Assembly (NCBI GenBank): GCA_024690205.1
Contig: JAILCX010000087.1
Location: forward strand, 1-36,548
Direction: 5' to 3'
Length of the DNA: 36,548 nt
From: Lachnospiraceae bacterium
GTDB taxonomy: Bacteria; Bacillota; Clostridia; Lachnospirales; Lachnospiraceae
Shown in pieces: positions 7,371-16,055 of this stretch (position 1 is the first letter of the stretch; every line of letters begins with the position of its first letter). The notes beneath the pieces are model-generated. The model was given only the letters and a program-made list of their open reading frames with translations, was not told where the DNA came from and made no database searches. A program made the translations under genes and the position numbers.

Positions 7371-7399
7371 TTTATAACAAATATCGTTAATGGTATAAT
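7371..7399 (+). promoter_or_regulatory. Extended -10 promoter of the rubrerythrin fusion gene
   Basis: TGGTATAAT gives a perfect -10 (7394-7399) with an extended TGn element; a weak -35 (TTTATA, 7371-7376) lies 17 bases upstream. A TTATAA half-site overlaps the -35, loosely recalling a PerR box, which would suit a peroxide-responsive gene, but the full palindrome is not convincing. GGAGG in gaggaggggg-type sequence lies about 10 bases before ATG 7435. Confidence 0.6.
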
Positions 7400-7434
7400 A
7401 AAAAATAGTAGTATTCCAGAGGAGGGGGCGCAAA

Positions 7435-8628
7435 ATGGACAATAAAGCAATGTACAAGCTTTCATACGGACTGTTTGTTCTTACGGCGAAGACGTCTGAA
7501 AAGGTGAATGGATGTATTACCAACACGGCTATTCAGGTGGCATCTGAGCCGAATCAGATATCATTTGCGGTAAATAAGGCAAACTACACGCATGATATGA
7601 TCATGCAGACGAAAAAGTGCAATATTTCCGTCATAAGTGAAAAGGCGGATTTTGACCTGTTTAAACATTTCGGATTTCAGTCAGGAAGAGATGTAGACAA
7701 GTTTGCGGGATTTAATGACTGTAAGAATGCTGATAACGGGATTCCCTATATCACAAAGGGAACAAATGCTTATTTTTCAATAGATATTAAGCAGACTGTA
7801 GATCTAGGCTCACATACATTGTTCATTGGTGAGCCTGTTGCTATGGAAGTATTGGATACGGCTGCTTCGGCAACATATACATATTATCAGGATTATATTA
7901 AACCCAAACCGGAAAAGGTCGGAACAACTCCGAGCGGGGAGACGGTTTGGAGATGCAGGATATGCGGATATGAGTACGTGGGAGAGGAGTTACCCGAAGA
8001 CTTCATATGTCCTTTATGTAAGCATCCTGCATCGGATTTTGAGAAGGTAGTTAAGGAGGAGGTTAACATGGCAGATAAGTGGAGATGCAGAGCAGAAGAA
8101 TTAAAGGGAACTGAAACAGAAAAGAATCTCATGGCGGCTTTTGCCGGAGAGTCCGAGGCACGTAATAAATACACTTACTTTGCTTCAAAAGCAAAGAAGG
8201 ACGGCTATGTTCAGATATCAAAGATATTTGAAGAGACAGCAGCCAACGAAAAGGAACATGCAAAGATTTGGTATAAAATACTTGAAGGTATAGGCAGCAC
8301 TGTTGATTGCCTTAAGGCAGCCGCTGACGGTGAGGCTTATGAATGGAAGGAAATGTATCCTTCTTTTGCTAAAAAGGCAAGAGAGGAAGGTTTTGATGAG
8401 ATAGCTGAACTCTTTGAAGGTGTTGCTGCTATCGAAAAGGAGCATGAAGAAAGATATCGCAAGCTTCTTAAGAATATAGAGGACAAGATCGTCTTTTCAA
8501 GAGACGGAGACTGTGTATGGCAGTGCGCTAACTGCGGACATATCGTCATCGGAAAAGAAGCCCCTGAAGTATGTCCTGTGTGCAACCATCCTCAGGCATA
8601 CTTTGAGATAAAGGCTGATAATTATTGA
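7435..8628 (+). CDS. Flavin reductase-like + rubredoxin + rubrerythrin triple fusion
   Basis: A 397-residue fusion. Residues 1-165 form a flavin reductase-like FMN-binding split barrel. Residues 172-205 are a rubredoxin with Cys174/177 and Cys192/195. Residues 212-350 are a rubrerythrin ferritin-like four-helix domain with diiron glutamates in [21 protein letters not shown] and [13 protein letters not shown]. The C-terminus is a second rubredoxin-like knuckle, Cys364/367 and Cys380/383. Together these would carry electrons from NAD(P)H through FMN and iron to reduce hydrogen peroxide in the cytoplasm, an anaerobe's oxygen defence. Family knowledge gives the activity; the electron path within one chain is inferred. 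An internal ribosome site at 8053-8062 and ATG 8068 (Met212) mark where a separate rubrerythrin gene would begin. The SOD gene follows 17 bases later. Confidence 0.93.
   Translation: MDNKAMYKLSYGLFVLTAKTSEKVNGCITNTAIQVASEPNQISFAVNKANYTHDMIMQTKKCNISVISEKADFDLFKHFGFQSGRDVDKFAGFNDCKNADNGIPYITKGTNAYFSIDIKQTVDLGSHTLFIGEPVAMEVLDTAASATYTYYQDYIKPKPEKVGTTPSGETVWRCRICGYEYVGEELPEDFICPLCKHPASDFEKVVKEEVNMADKWRCRAEELKGTETEKNLMAAFAGESEARNKYTYFASKAKKDGYVQISKIFEETAANEKEHAKIWYKILEGIGSTVDCLKAAADGEAYEWKEMYPSFAKKAREEGFDEIAELFEGVAAIEKEHEERYRKLLKNIEDKIVFSRDGDCVWQCANCGHIVIGKEAPEVCPVCNHPQAYFEIKADNY
8053..8070 (+). promoter_or_regulatory. Internal Shine-Dalgarno and start codon inside the fusion gene
   Basis: AAGGAGGAGG (8053-8062) stands 5 bases before an in-frame ATG (8068-8070, Met212) exactly at the junction between the rubredoxin and rubrerythrin domains. 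It is as strong as any ribosome site in the window, so a free 185-residue rubrerythrin could be made in addition to the fusion. Confidence 0.65.
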
Positions 8629-8645
8629 TTTAAGGAGGAATGGAC

Positions 8646-9263
8646 ATGTTTGAACAGGTAAAGTTAACATATGGCGCAGATGCGCTTGAACCCTATATAG
8701 ATACGCTTACGGTAGAGACTCACTATGGTAAGCATCATGCAACGTACACCAAGAATTTCAATGACGCTGTTGCTAAGGCCGGTTTGGAAGGGAAAAGCGC
8801 TGAAGAGATTCTTGCTTCTTTAGACAGTGTTGCCGATGAGTCCTTGAGAAAGGCACTTAGAAATAACGGTGGCGGATATTATAATCATAACCTCTATTTT
8901 GAGTCTTTTTCTCCCAGCCCTGCAAAGGCTCCTACAGGTGCACTGCTTGATAAAATAAACGAAAAGTTTGGAAGTGTTGATGCTTTGAAAGAAGAACTTA
9001 CAAAACTTGCAACCGGACAGTTTGGATCGGGTTGGGCATGGCTTTCAGCAAATAAGGCAGGAGACCTTATGACATCCGCTTCGCCCAACCAGGATAATAC
9101 TATTTCTGAAGGCAAAGGTTATATTCCGATAATAGCGCTTGATGTATGGGAGCATGCATATTACCTTAAGTACAAAAACTTAAGACCGGACTATATCAAG
9201 AACTTCTTTGAGATCCTTGATTGGAGTAAGGTTGAAGAGAATTATAAAAGGATCATCGGATAA
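8646..9263 (+). CDS. sodA: Superoxide dismutase, Mn/Fe family
   Basis: A 205-residue superoxide dismutase that converts superoxide to oxygen and hydrogen peroxide in the cytoplasm; the adjacent rubrerythrin can then remove the peroxide. Metal ligands are visible: His26 in THYGKHHATY, the His in GGGYYNHNLYF, and Asp and His in ALDVWEHAYY near the C-terminus. GGG before the second ligand and Gln in SPNQDN favour the Mn or cambialistic type over classic Fe-SOD, but the metal cannot be fixed from sequence. ATG 8646 is chosen over ATG 8640 because GGAGG at 8634-8638 is 7 bases from the former and only 1 from the latter. Length is typical. It lies 17 bases after the fusion gene and is probably co-transcribed with it; no terminator separates it from the glycan genes downstream. 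Confidence 0.95.
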   Translation: MFEQVKLTYGADALEPYIDTLTVETHYGKHHATYTKNFNDAVAKAGLEGKSAEEILASLDSVADESLRKALRNNGGGYYNHNLYFESFSPSPAKAPTGALLDKINEKFGSVDALKEELTKLATGQFGSGWAWLSANKAGDLMTSASPNQDNTISEGKGYIPIIALDVWEHAYYLKYKNLRPDYIKNFFEILDWSKVEENYKRIIG

Positions 9264-9284
9264 GAAAAGACCATCAGGCTGTCA

Positions 9285-9995
9285 ATGAGAACGCTTATCA
9301 TAATTCCCGCCTACAATGAAGCTAATAATATTTCGACGGTCATAAAGGACTTAAAAGAGAATTATCCTTCGTATGATTACGTTATTATCAATGACGGATC
9401 AACGGACCGGACTGAGGATATCTGCAGGGAAAACGGATATCCTTGTATAAATCTGCCCATTAATCTGGGAATAGGCGGAGCAGTCCAGACAGGATATAAG
9501 TATGCTCTTGAAAATGGGTATGATGTAGCGGTTCAGATGGATGGAGACGGACAGCATGATCCTGCGTTCCTTGAGGGGATGATAAAGCTCATTGAAAATG
9601 ACGAAGCGGAGGCGGTGATCGGCTCGCGTTTCGTTGAAAAAGAAGGTTTTCAGTCTTCTGCGACCAGAAGATTCGGAATAGGCTTTTTAAGTATCCTGGG
9701 GAAGATTCTTACGGGTGTCAGATTGAAGGATATAACAAGCGGATATCGTATGGTCAACAGAAAACTCATACAGATATATGCAAATGACTATCCTTCCGAT
9801 TATCCGGAGCCTGAAGCATTGGTCATAGCAGCCATATACGGCTGCAAGATAAAGGAATATCCCGTGATCATGAAAGAAAGACTTGGAGGCTCAAGCTCCA
9901 TTAATCTTAAGCGCTCGGTTTACTACATGATCAAGGTTTCAATTGCCATGATGATAAGGCGATTAAGTCTGGGCTTCAGGAGGGCAAAAAAATGA
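9285..9995 (+). CDS. GT2 glycosyltransferase, polyprenyl-phosphate hexosyltransferase (DPM1)-like
   Basis: A 236-residue family 2 glycosyltransferase. The GT-A fold is shown by LIIIPAYNEANNI at the N-terminus, VIINDGSTDRTE, and QMDGDGQHDP, which contains the metal-binding DxD. ITSGYRMVNRKL and PEPEALVIAA follow as in dolichyl/undecaprenyl-phosphate mannosyltransferases. Such enzymes move a sugar from a nucleotide donor to a lipid phosphate on the inner membrane face, making donors for membrane GT-C enzymes. There is no large membrane domain; the C-terminal segment (YYMIKVSIAMMIRRLSLG) is a possible amphipathic anchor. The stop overlaps the DUF2304 gene by 4 bases (ATGA), a common pairing in Clostridia. 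It is 21 bases downstream of SOD without a terminator. Confidence 0.92.
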   Translation: MRTLIIIPAYNEANNISTVIKDLKENYPSYDYVIINDGSTDRTEDICRENGYPCINLPINLGIGGAVQTGYKYALENGYDVAVQMDGDGQHDPAFLEGMIKLIENDEAEAVIGSRFVEKEGFQSSATRRFGIGFLSILGKILTGVRLKDITSGYRMVNRKLIQIYANDYPSDYPEPEALVIAAIYGCKIKEYPVIMKERLGGSSSINLKRSVYYMIKVSIAMMIRRLSLGFRRAKK

Positions 9996-10402
9996 TACCG
10001 CAAACCCTTCGTATTACTCTTTGTATAGGTGTTATTGTATATTTTATATTGATCCTGCGTTATCTTAAGCTGAAAATGCTGGAGCTTAAGTATACTTTGA
10101 TCTGGCTTGTTGCCGGTTTGATAATGGGAGTAATGGTCTTTTTTCCTGAGCTTCTTACCAGATTCATTCGTTTGCTTGGAATTGAAAGCAACATGAACGG
10201 ATTGTTCATACTTGCGATAGCTTTTTGTATTATGGTTCTCATGACACTTACTTCTATTGCAAGTCGTACATCAATGAAGATGAGAACAATGATCCAGGAA
10301 GTTGCGATGCTTGAAAAGAGAGTTCGTGAACTGGAGACAGAAAACGTGTCGCTGGATAATGAAAATGATCATAAAGAAAATAAAGGCACGGAAACGGTTT
10401 GA
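9992..10402 (+). CDS. DUF2304 small membrane protein
   Basis: A 136-residue protein with three predicted membrane helices (about 8-24, 36-53 and 66-88) followed by a charged coiled-coil tail (MIQEVAMLEKRVRELETENVSL). Size, topology and the LELKYTLIWLVAGL segment match DUF2304. The family is usually encoded next to polyprenyl-phosphate GT2 enzymes and is thought to assist them or help flip the lipid-sugar. The ATGA overlap with the GT2 supports a joint job. Its biochemical function is not established. Confidence 0.88.
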   Translation: MIPQTLRITLCIGVIVYFILILRYLKLKMLELKYTLIWLVAGLIMGVMVFFPELLTRFIRLLGIESNMNGLFILAIAFCIMVLMTLTSIASRTSMKMRTMIQEVAMLEKRVRELETENVSLDNENDHKENKGTETV

Positions 10403-10406
10403 AGAA

Positions 10407-12218
10407 ATGAGTGTTAGTATTTGGGTCTTTATAATCGAATCATTCTTCTCAACCTGGGCCCTTACTAGGGTTTTTCATCTTCATCCGGGAAACATCTTTA
10501 CGATATTTATGTTTGCCGGATGTTTTTTGTTTTACAAGCATGTGTCTGATTCTTATGCAAATACCGCAGGAAAGAACGCCTCAACAGGAAACGGTGACAG
10601 ATTGTACCGTTCGATCATCTGCTCAAGGATCTTAAGCGTTATCTTTACTCTTTTTTACTTCCTGTACGACAGAGATAATTATGTAGAAGAATTAAGCAAC
10701 AGACTTTTTAAGGCAGTCATGCTTGCAGCTGTTTTGGTCGGACTTTACTTTTTCTTCGTATATGTTTTGAGATTTGTATTCTTTTATCTTACGGATCCCT
10801 CTTTTGAGGAAAGGATCTTTTATAAAAAGGCAGATACATGTGATGAAGACGGCTCGGAAACGTTAAAACACAAGGTGCAAAAGTATTATAGCGGGCATGT
10901 GTTTGGCTGTACGTTTGCTTTGTGCATATTGTTCTTTCTACCATATTTTCTGTATCAATTTCCGGGAATCATGACACCTGACAGCATTGTTCAGTATGAA
11001 CAGGCACTTCATATTAAGCCATATAGCAATCATCATCCGTGGCTTCACACTTTGCTTCTTGAACTTTTTTATGATTTCGGATTTACATTTACAAGAGATC
11101 CGAATATTTCGGCATCTTTTTATACGGTTGCACAGATGATTTTCATGGCATTTTGTGCCTCATATGTTGTAAAGACAATGCAGATAAAGGGCTTTAAGCC
11201 TCTTATATGTTTTCTTGCCACACTATTTTATGCGATCGTTCCCTATAACGACGTGTTTGCCGTGACCATATGGAAAGATATTCCATTTGCGGGAATGGTT
11301 GCCTTATTTGTTTGTTCCCTTATAAGGCTTGATTCGGAGAAAGAGCATAAGGTTATAAACATAGTCACATTCCTGTTATCCGGTGTGGGGTTCTGCCTGC
11401 TTCGAACTAACGGATTATACGCGTTTATAGTCCTTGTCCCTTTCCTGCTCGTAAGATATTGGAAGAAATCAAAGACTGTAGTCATTTCTACGGCTGCGGT
11501 TTTGACGGTGGTTCTTGCTTTCAGATTTCCAATCATGAATGCATTTAACGTAGAGCAGCCGGACCTTGTGGAGAGTCTTTCGATACCGGTACAGCAGGTT
11601 GCTTCTGTCATTGTAAACGGTGGTACGGTTGATGAGGATTCGATGTATGAGATCCAAAAGGTTGTAGATCTTACTTACATTGATAAACTCTATGATCCGA
11701 CGTTCGCTGATAATATAAAGGAACTAGTCAGAGCGGGAGACCAGGATTACCTTCGAAATAATAAACTAAAGTTTTTCAAGATATATCTGAAACTCGGTCT
11801 AAGAAATCCGGCTGAATACCTTAAGGCTTATGTGATGCAGACCTACGGATACTATTATCCCGACAGGGAATACAATGTGGCCGATGCAGAAGGTGTGGTT
11901 TCATCAAGTCTCGAATTTCAAACTACTCCGCTTATAGGTGGACCACTTGTTATAAAGAGCAAGGAGATATTTAATAAGCTTGGTAACATGATCCCATTAT
12001 ACAGTGTGATCTGGTGCATGGGTGCAATGTTCTGGGTTCTCCTTACCGGAATGGCAGCAGCCATTATTAAAGGTAAAAAAACCGTATGTGTATATTACCT
12101 GCCTTATCTTCTTTTAGTGCTCACGATCCTTGTTGCAACGCCTGTTGCAGCAGAGTTTAGATATGCATACTTTTTGATGTTTTCAATCCCCCTCTTATTT
12201 ACAGCTGAAGCACTTTGA
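10407..12218 (+). CDS. DUF6020-type multi-spanning membrane protein (GT-C-like), copy 1
   Basis: About 603 residues with ten or more membrane helices. A large loop after the first block holds MTPDSIVQYEQ and HHPWLHT, and later come IWKDIPF, LRTNGLYAF, SIPVQQVA and LYDPTFAD. These motifs recur in order in the proteins at 12277 and 31092 and fit the DUF6020 family. The topology and the Asp in the first large loop resemble GT-C glycosyltransferases that use lipid-phosphate sugars, but no activity is proven. The frame is open from 10302, overlapping DUF2304 by 100 bases; ATG 10407, 5 bases after the DUF2304 stop, is preferred because it begins a hydrophobic N-terminus, though 10359 or 10365 are possible and no start has a good ribosome site. 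Confidence 0.82.
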   Translation: MSVSIWVFIIESFFSTWALTRVFHLHPGNIFTIFMFAGCFLFYKHVSDSYANTAGKNASTGNGDRLYRSIICSRILSVIFTLFYFLYDRDNYVEELSNRLFKAVMLAAVLVGLYFFFVYVLRFVFFYLTDPSFEERIFYKKADTCDEDGSETLKHKVQKYYSGHVFGCTFALCILFFLPYFLYQFPGIMTPDSIVQYEQALHIKPYSNHHPWLHTLLLELFYDFGFTFTRDPNISASFYTVAQMIFMAFCASYVVKTMQIKGFKPLICFLATLFYAIVPYNDVFAVTIWKDIPFAGMVALFVCSLIRLDSEKEHKVINIVTFLLSGVGFCLLRTNGLYAFIVLVPFLLVRYWKKSKTVVISTAAVLTVVLAFRFPIMNAFNVEQPDLVESLSIPVQQVASVIVNGGTVDEDSMYEIQKVVDLTYIDKLYDPTFADNIKELVRAGDQDYLRNNKLKFFKIYLKLGLRNPAEYLKAYVMQTYGYYYPDREYNVADAEGVVSSSLEFQTTPLIGGPLVIKSKEIFNKLGNMIPLYSVIWCMGAMFWVLLTGMAAAIIKGKKTVCVYYLPYLLLVLTILVATPVAAEFRYAYFLMFSIPLLFTAEAL

Positions 12219-12276
12219 GATGGTTTGCTGATTTACCTGTAGTATGGTAGAGTTAGGGTGTTTCAGACAGTTTTTG

Positions 12277-14094
12277 ATGAAAGAGAATACGAAAATGACT
12301 ACTTTAAAAAAGATTAGAGACAGCAGATTATTTATGATCTTATGGGCGGTACTCATCGTCTTTACGGTTTGTACCGGAGAATCGCTTATAACGGGTGCAG
12401 AATCCGAAAATGCTATCCTTAACCTTATAAGCAAACTTTCAAGTTCGGCCTCAACTTTTAATGTTATAGATCTTTTGGCGTTTGGCGGGGCGTTTCTTCT
12501 CATAAAGTTCGTGCTTGAAAGGACCAAGGGAATAGATAAATACGGAGTCATAGTCGGAGTATTATTTGCGTTTTTGTATATATGGTCATTCAGTTACAAA
12601 CAATCAAACGATACGTCGATCCTTTTTGCAAACGGGTATCAGGTATTTATGACGATCTTTTTGATGATCGGATTTAGCAGTCTGTTTTATCTTGTTTTTG
12701 AGTGCATATACATACTGTTTGAAGAAAGGGTAAAAGCCCCCTCAAAAGAAACCGATGATGGAAAGAAAGTCTTTTTTATAAGCGCCGGAGTCATATTTAT
12801 ATGCTGGATGTTCTGGATAGTATTAAACTATCCGGGGTCAGTTGCATTGGATGCGGTCGGACAGATAAACCAGTTCTTTACTAAAGAATACGGGGCACAT
12901 CATCCGCCGCTTTCATCTTTCCTTATGGGCGGATTTGTCCGCTTGGGTGAAAAGATCATCGACCGCGATTTTGGCGTGTTCTTATATCTTTTCTTCCAGG
13001 CAGTTACAGGTTCACTTGTGCTGGGATACAGCATCTTAAAGGCATATCTTATAAGCGGATCGCGAAAGATCTGCTTTATAATATCACTCTTTTTTGCCGT
13101 TACTCCCATATTCGGACTCTTTGCTCAGTGGTTTGAAAAAGATATGATCTACAGTATCTTTACACTGCTTTTTGCGATATTCGTTCTTGAAGTATTTCAA
13201 AAGAAATCCGTTGAAACAAAGGAACTCATCGGGCTTATAGTGTCAGGACTGTTGTGCTGCTTCCTTAGAAATAACGGCATTTATGCAGTGGTTCCTGCAC
13301 TTGTTCTGATATTTGTCTATTTTAGAAAATCGGGCGGAATGAAGACTCTTATAGCAACAGGTGGGATAATCCTGTCTTATGTACTTGTAACATCGGTTCT
13401 TTATCCTGCTTTGCATATTCAGCCTGCAAACGTAAGGGAAGCGTTGAGTATCCCGATGCAGCAGTCAGCCCGTTATATAAGGGATTACGGGGATGAAGTA
13501 ACGGAAGAAGAAAGAGCGGCACTTGAGGAGTTTTTCTACTTCTATGATTACGTTGCGGAGTTCTATGATCCTCCGTGTGCAGACCGTGTAAAGAATATCG
13601 TTACGACGGAGTTTAACCCTCGAAGCTATGTAAAGACCTGGATAAAAATGGGATTAAAGCATCCGGGAGTTTACTTTGATGCATTTATGAATCTGAACTA
13701 CGGGTATCTTGCACCGACCGAGCAAAATGCAGAGCCTGATATAACACACTCAGATATGGAACAGACTCAGGCACAGGGGATCGTACGCTATCAGAATGAG
13801 ACAAATTCACAGTTGCTTTCGAATATAGTATTTATGAATGTTGTGTATCCTTTCTGGAGATATCTTACGATGCCCGGAATCTACACCTGGATTACGATCA
13901 TCATGATCGTGCTTTGCATAAGATACAGAGCATGGGACGGGCTTATCATCCTGTCACCTAATATCATCAACATTCTGGTCTGCCTGGCAGCACCATTATG
14001 CAATGGTATGAGATATCAGCTCCCGGTAGTATTATCGATCCCTTTGCTGCTGGTATGGCTTTGGAAGAAAAGACAGGAACAATTATCCGCATAA
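12277..14094 (+). CDS. DUF6020-type multi-spanning membrane protein (GT-C-like), copy 2
   Basis: About 605 residues, multi-spanning, paralogous to its upstream neighbour. Matching motifs are VALDAVGQI, AHHPPLSS, FEKDMIY, LRNNGIYAV, SIPMQQSA and FYDPPCAD. Likely role: transfer of a lipid-linked sugar during surface glycan assembly on the outer membrane face (inferred). The start is uncertain: ATG 12244, 12277 and 12295 are all in frame, none with a strong ribosome site; 12277 and 12295 place the signal-anchor helix (LFMILWAVLIVFTVC) close to the N-terminus. It ends one base before the next gene's ATG, so translation is probably coupled. In place of the W-K-D of the other two copies this one has F-E-K-D. 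Confidence 0.8.
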   Translation: MKENTKMTTLKKIRDSRLFMILWAVLIVFTVCTGESLITGAESENAILNLISKLSSSASTFNVIDLLAFGGAFLLIKFVLERTKGIDKYGVIVGVLFAFLYIWSFSYKQSNDTSILFANGYQVFMTIFLMIGFSSLFYLVFECIYILFEERVKAPSKETDDGKKVFFISAGVIFICWMFWIVLNYPGSVALDAVGQINQFFTKEYGAHHPPLSSFLMGGFVRLGEKIIDRDFGVFLYLFFQAVTGSLVLGYSILKAYLISGSRKICFIISLFFAVTPIFGLFAQWFEKDMIYSIFTLLFAIFVLEVFQKKSVETKELIGLIVSGLLCCFLRNNGIYAVVPALVLIFVYFRKSGGMKTLIATGGIILSYVLVTSVLYPALHIQPANVREALSIPMQQSARYIRDYGDEVTEEERAALEEFFYFYDYVAEFYDPPCADRVKNIVTTEFNPRSYVKTWIKMGLKHPGVYFDAFMNLNYGYLAPTEQNAEPDITHSDMEQTQAQGIVRYQNETNSQLLSNIVFMNVVYPFWRYLTMPGIYTWITIIMIVLCIRYRAWDGLIILSPNIINILVCLAAPLCNGMRYQLPVVLSIPLLLVWLWKKRQEQLSA

Positions 14095-14095
14095 T

Positions 14096-16054
14096 ATGTC
14101 AGAAGATTTAAGATCAAAGATAACTGAAGATGGAATGGATAAGTGCAGCGAAGTTAAAAGACTTCGCCGCGCTTTTTATGTTTGTAACAGTGTCGGAATA
14201 TGTCCGATGACAAGGCAGGAGTTCGTTAAGGAACTCTTTGATCTTCCGACAAAGCCGGTAAGTGCCACCGTTGACCTTGTCGGAATGCCTGCGGTCGTAT
14301 CTTCAAAGTCCGATCAAAAATATGCCGACATGTATAACCGGGCAACAATGGCCGTCATTGATGGTATGCCTCTTGTGCGAAAAGCACGCCACAGAGGATA
14401 TAAGTGTGAGCGCTGCTCGGGTCCCGATATGATGGGAATGGTATTTGAAGAGGGCATAAAGCGTGGTGCAACGCACTATTTCTATGGTGGAAAGAACGAT
14501 GAGGTCCTTTTAAAGATAAAGGAAAACCTTGAAAGGGATTATCCCGGGATAAACATAGCAGGAATGTATTCGCCTCCGTTTAGGCCTCTTACCGAAGAAG
14601 AAGATATACAAGTATGTGAAGAGATAAATAAGCTTAACCCTACATTTGTGTGGGTCGGAATAGGCGCGCCCAAACAGGAGATGTGGATGCAGGAACATGC
14701 CGATAAACTTGACGGTGTGATCATGCTGGGAGTCGGTGCGGCTTTTGATTTTATAGCAGGATCTTTGGAAAAAGCTCCCTCCTGGATAGAAAAAGCCGGA
14801 TTTGAGTGGCTCTTTAGGCTCATAAAGGAACCAAGGAGACTGTGGAAACGCTATATTATCGGCGGATTTAAGTATCTGGGATACAGTATTAGGGCGCCTT
14901 TTGAAAAGAATAAACATAAGCGTTTTAAGGTTGCGATGATAGGGCATAAAAGGATTCCTTCCCGTGAAGGCGGTGTTGAGATAGTTGTTGAAGAGATCTC
15001 GAAACGCCTTATAGACCTTGACTATGATGTGGATGCTTATAACAGATCCGGATATCATGTTTCCGGAAAGGAGTTTGAGCAGACACACGGAAGACATGCA
15101 AAAAGGTTTGGACATATAAGGATAATAACAGTTCCGACGTTCCAAAACGGAAAGCTTAATGCGATAGTATATACAGTCCTTGCTACCATTAGGGCGTTGT
15201 TTGGACATTACGATGTGCTCCACTATCATGCTGAAGGGCCCTGTGCCATGCTGTGGCTTCCGAAATTGTTCGGGAAAAGAATTGTTGCGACTATACACGG
15301 GCTGGACTGGCAAAGAGCCAAGTGGGGAAATTTCGCCTCGAAGGTTTTAAAAGATGGCGAAAAGATGGCAGTAAAGCATGCCGACGAGATCATAGTTCTT
15401 TCAAAGAATGTCCAGCAGTACTTCAAAGATACATATGGAAGGGATACACATTTTATTCCCAATGGTATAAACAGGCCAAAGAAAGTACCCATAGATCTTA
15501 CTGCCAAGAAATACGGGATAGAAGCAAATGAGTACTTTCTTTTCCTTGCCCGCCTTGTTCCCGAAAAAGGTGTTCATTATCTGATAGAGGCTTTTAAGGA
15601 GATAAAGACTGATAAAAAGCTTGTTATAGCAGGAGGCGGAAGCTATTCAAAGGAATATATGAGTAAGATCCATGAACTGGCAGAAGGAGATGACAGAATC
15701 ATCTTTACCAACTTCATTCAGGGCAGAATGCTTGAGGAGCTTTATTCGAATGCTTATATGTTCGTTCTTCCCAGTGATGTTGAAGGTATGGCATTAAGCC
15801 TTCTTGAAGCAATGAGCTACGGAAATTGTTGCGTGGTTTCGGATATTCCGGAAAACACCGAAGTTGTGGAAGACAAGGCAGTGGTATTTAAAAAGGGTGA
15901 TGTCGATAACCTCAAGACAAAACTTGAAGAATTGTTAAATGATGAGAAATTGGCAGATAAATACCGTGCTGATGCTGCTGACTTCATCTGCAAAAAATAT
16001 AATTGGGATGATGTTGTAAAGGAAACGGTCAAACTTTACAGACGGGATGCGTGA
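14096..16054 (+). CDS. WecG/TagA/CpsF glycosyltransferase fused to a GT4 glycosyltransferase
   Basis: A 652-residue two-domain enzyme. Residues 30-250 are a GT26 (WecG/TagA/CpsF) domain: VIDGMP with the expected catalytic Asp, CSGPDMM, HYFYGG and FVWVGIGAPKQEMWM. TagA-type enzymes add N-acetylmannosamine(uronate) to undecaprenyl-PP-GlcNAc. Residues 278-652 are a GT4 (GT-B) domain starting KVAMIGHKRIPSREGGVEIVVEEI, like DUF1972-type rhamnosyltransferases, with RLVPEKGVHYLIEAF and the E-x7-E donor motif (Glu563, Glu571). The domains are normally separate proteins, so the fusion would make two consecutive sugar additions at the membrane. Cytoplasmic, no signal peptide. ATG 14096 lies one base after the previous stop; the end overlaps or abuts the next gene. 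Confidence 0.92.
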   Translation: MSEDLRSKITEDGMDKCSEVKRLRRAFYVCNSVGICPMTRQEFVKELFDLPTKPVSATVDLVGMPAVVSSKSDQKYADMYNRATMAVIDGMPLVRKARHRGYKCERCSGPDMMGMVFEEGIKRGATHYFYGGKNDEVLLKIKENLERDYPGINIAGMYSPPFRPLTEEEDIQVCEEINKLNPTFVWVGIGAPKQEMWMQEHADKLDGVIMLGVGAAFDFIAGSLEKAPSWIEKAGFEWLFRLIKEPRRLWKRYIIGGFKYLGYSIRAPFEKNKHKRFKVAMIGHKRIPSREGGVEIVVEEISKRLIDLDYDVDAYNRSGYHVSGKEFEQTHGRHAKRFGHIRIITVPTFQNGKLNAIVYTVLATIRALFGHYDVLHYHAEGPCAMLWLPKLFGKRIVATIHGLDWQRAKWGNFASKVLKDGEKMAVKHADEIIVLSKNVQQYFKDTYGRDTHFIPNGINRPKKVPIDLTAKKYGIEANEYFLFLARLVPEKGVHYLIEAFKEIKTDKKLVIAGGGSYSKEYMSKIHELAEGDDRIIFTNFIQGRMLEELYSNAYMFVLPSDVEGMALSLLEAMSYGNCCVVSDIPENTEVVEDKAVVFKKGDVDNLKTKLEELLNDEKLADKYRADAADFICKKYNWDDVVKETVKLYRRDA

Positions 16055-16055
16055 C

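Larger units (their letters stand above)
7080..7434. other. Intergenic stretch of 355 bases
   Basis: No convincing protein gene is seen here. The 61-codon open frame at 7192-7377 has no ribosome binding site and no recognisable motif. The stretch holds a candidate leftward small-RNA gene (7089-7192) on its left side and the rightward promoter of the rubrerythrin fusion on its right (7371-7399). Between them, about 7193-7370 is AT-rich sequence in which I see nothing definite. Confidence 0.6.

Noticed and set aside
7192-7377. 61-codon open frame before the rubrerythrin fusion
   Set aside because: No ribosome binding site, no recognisable motif, and it runs into the promoter of the next gene.
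7371-7399. PerR box at the rubrerythrin promoter
   Set aside because: Only one TTATAA half-site is good; the other half does not match, so peroxide control is not claimed.
14510-15313. 267-codon leftward open frame inside the WecG-GT4 gene
   Set aside because: It lies entirely opposite a well-supported gene, with no motif and no ribosome site.
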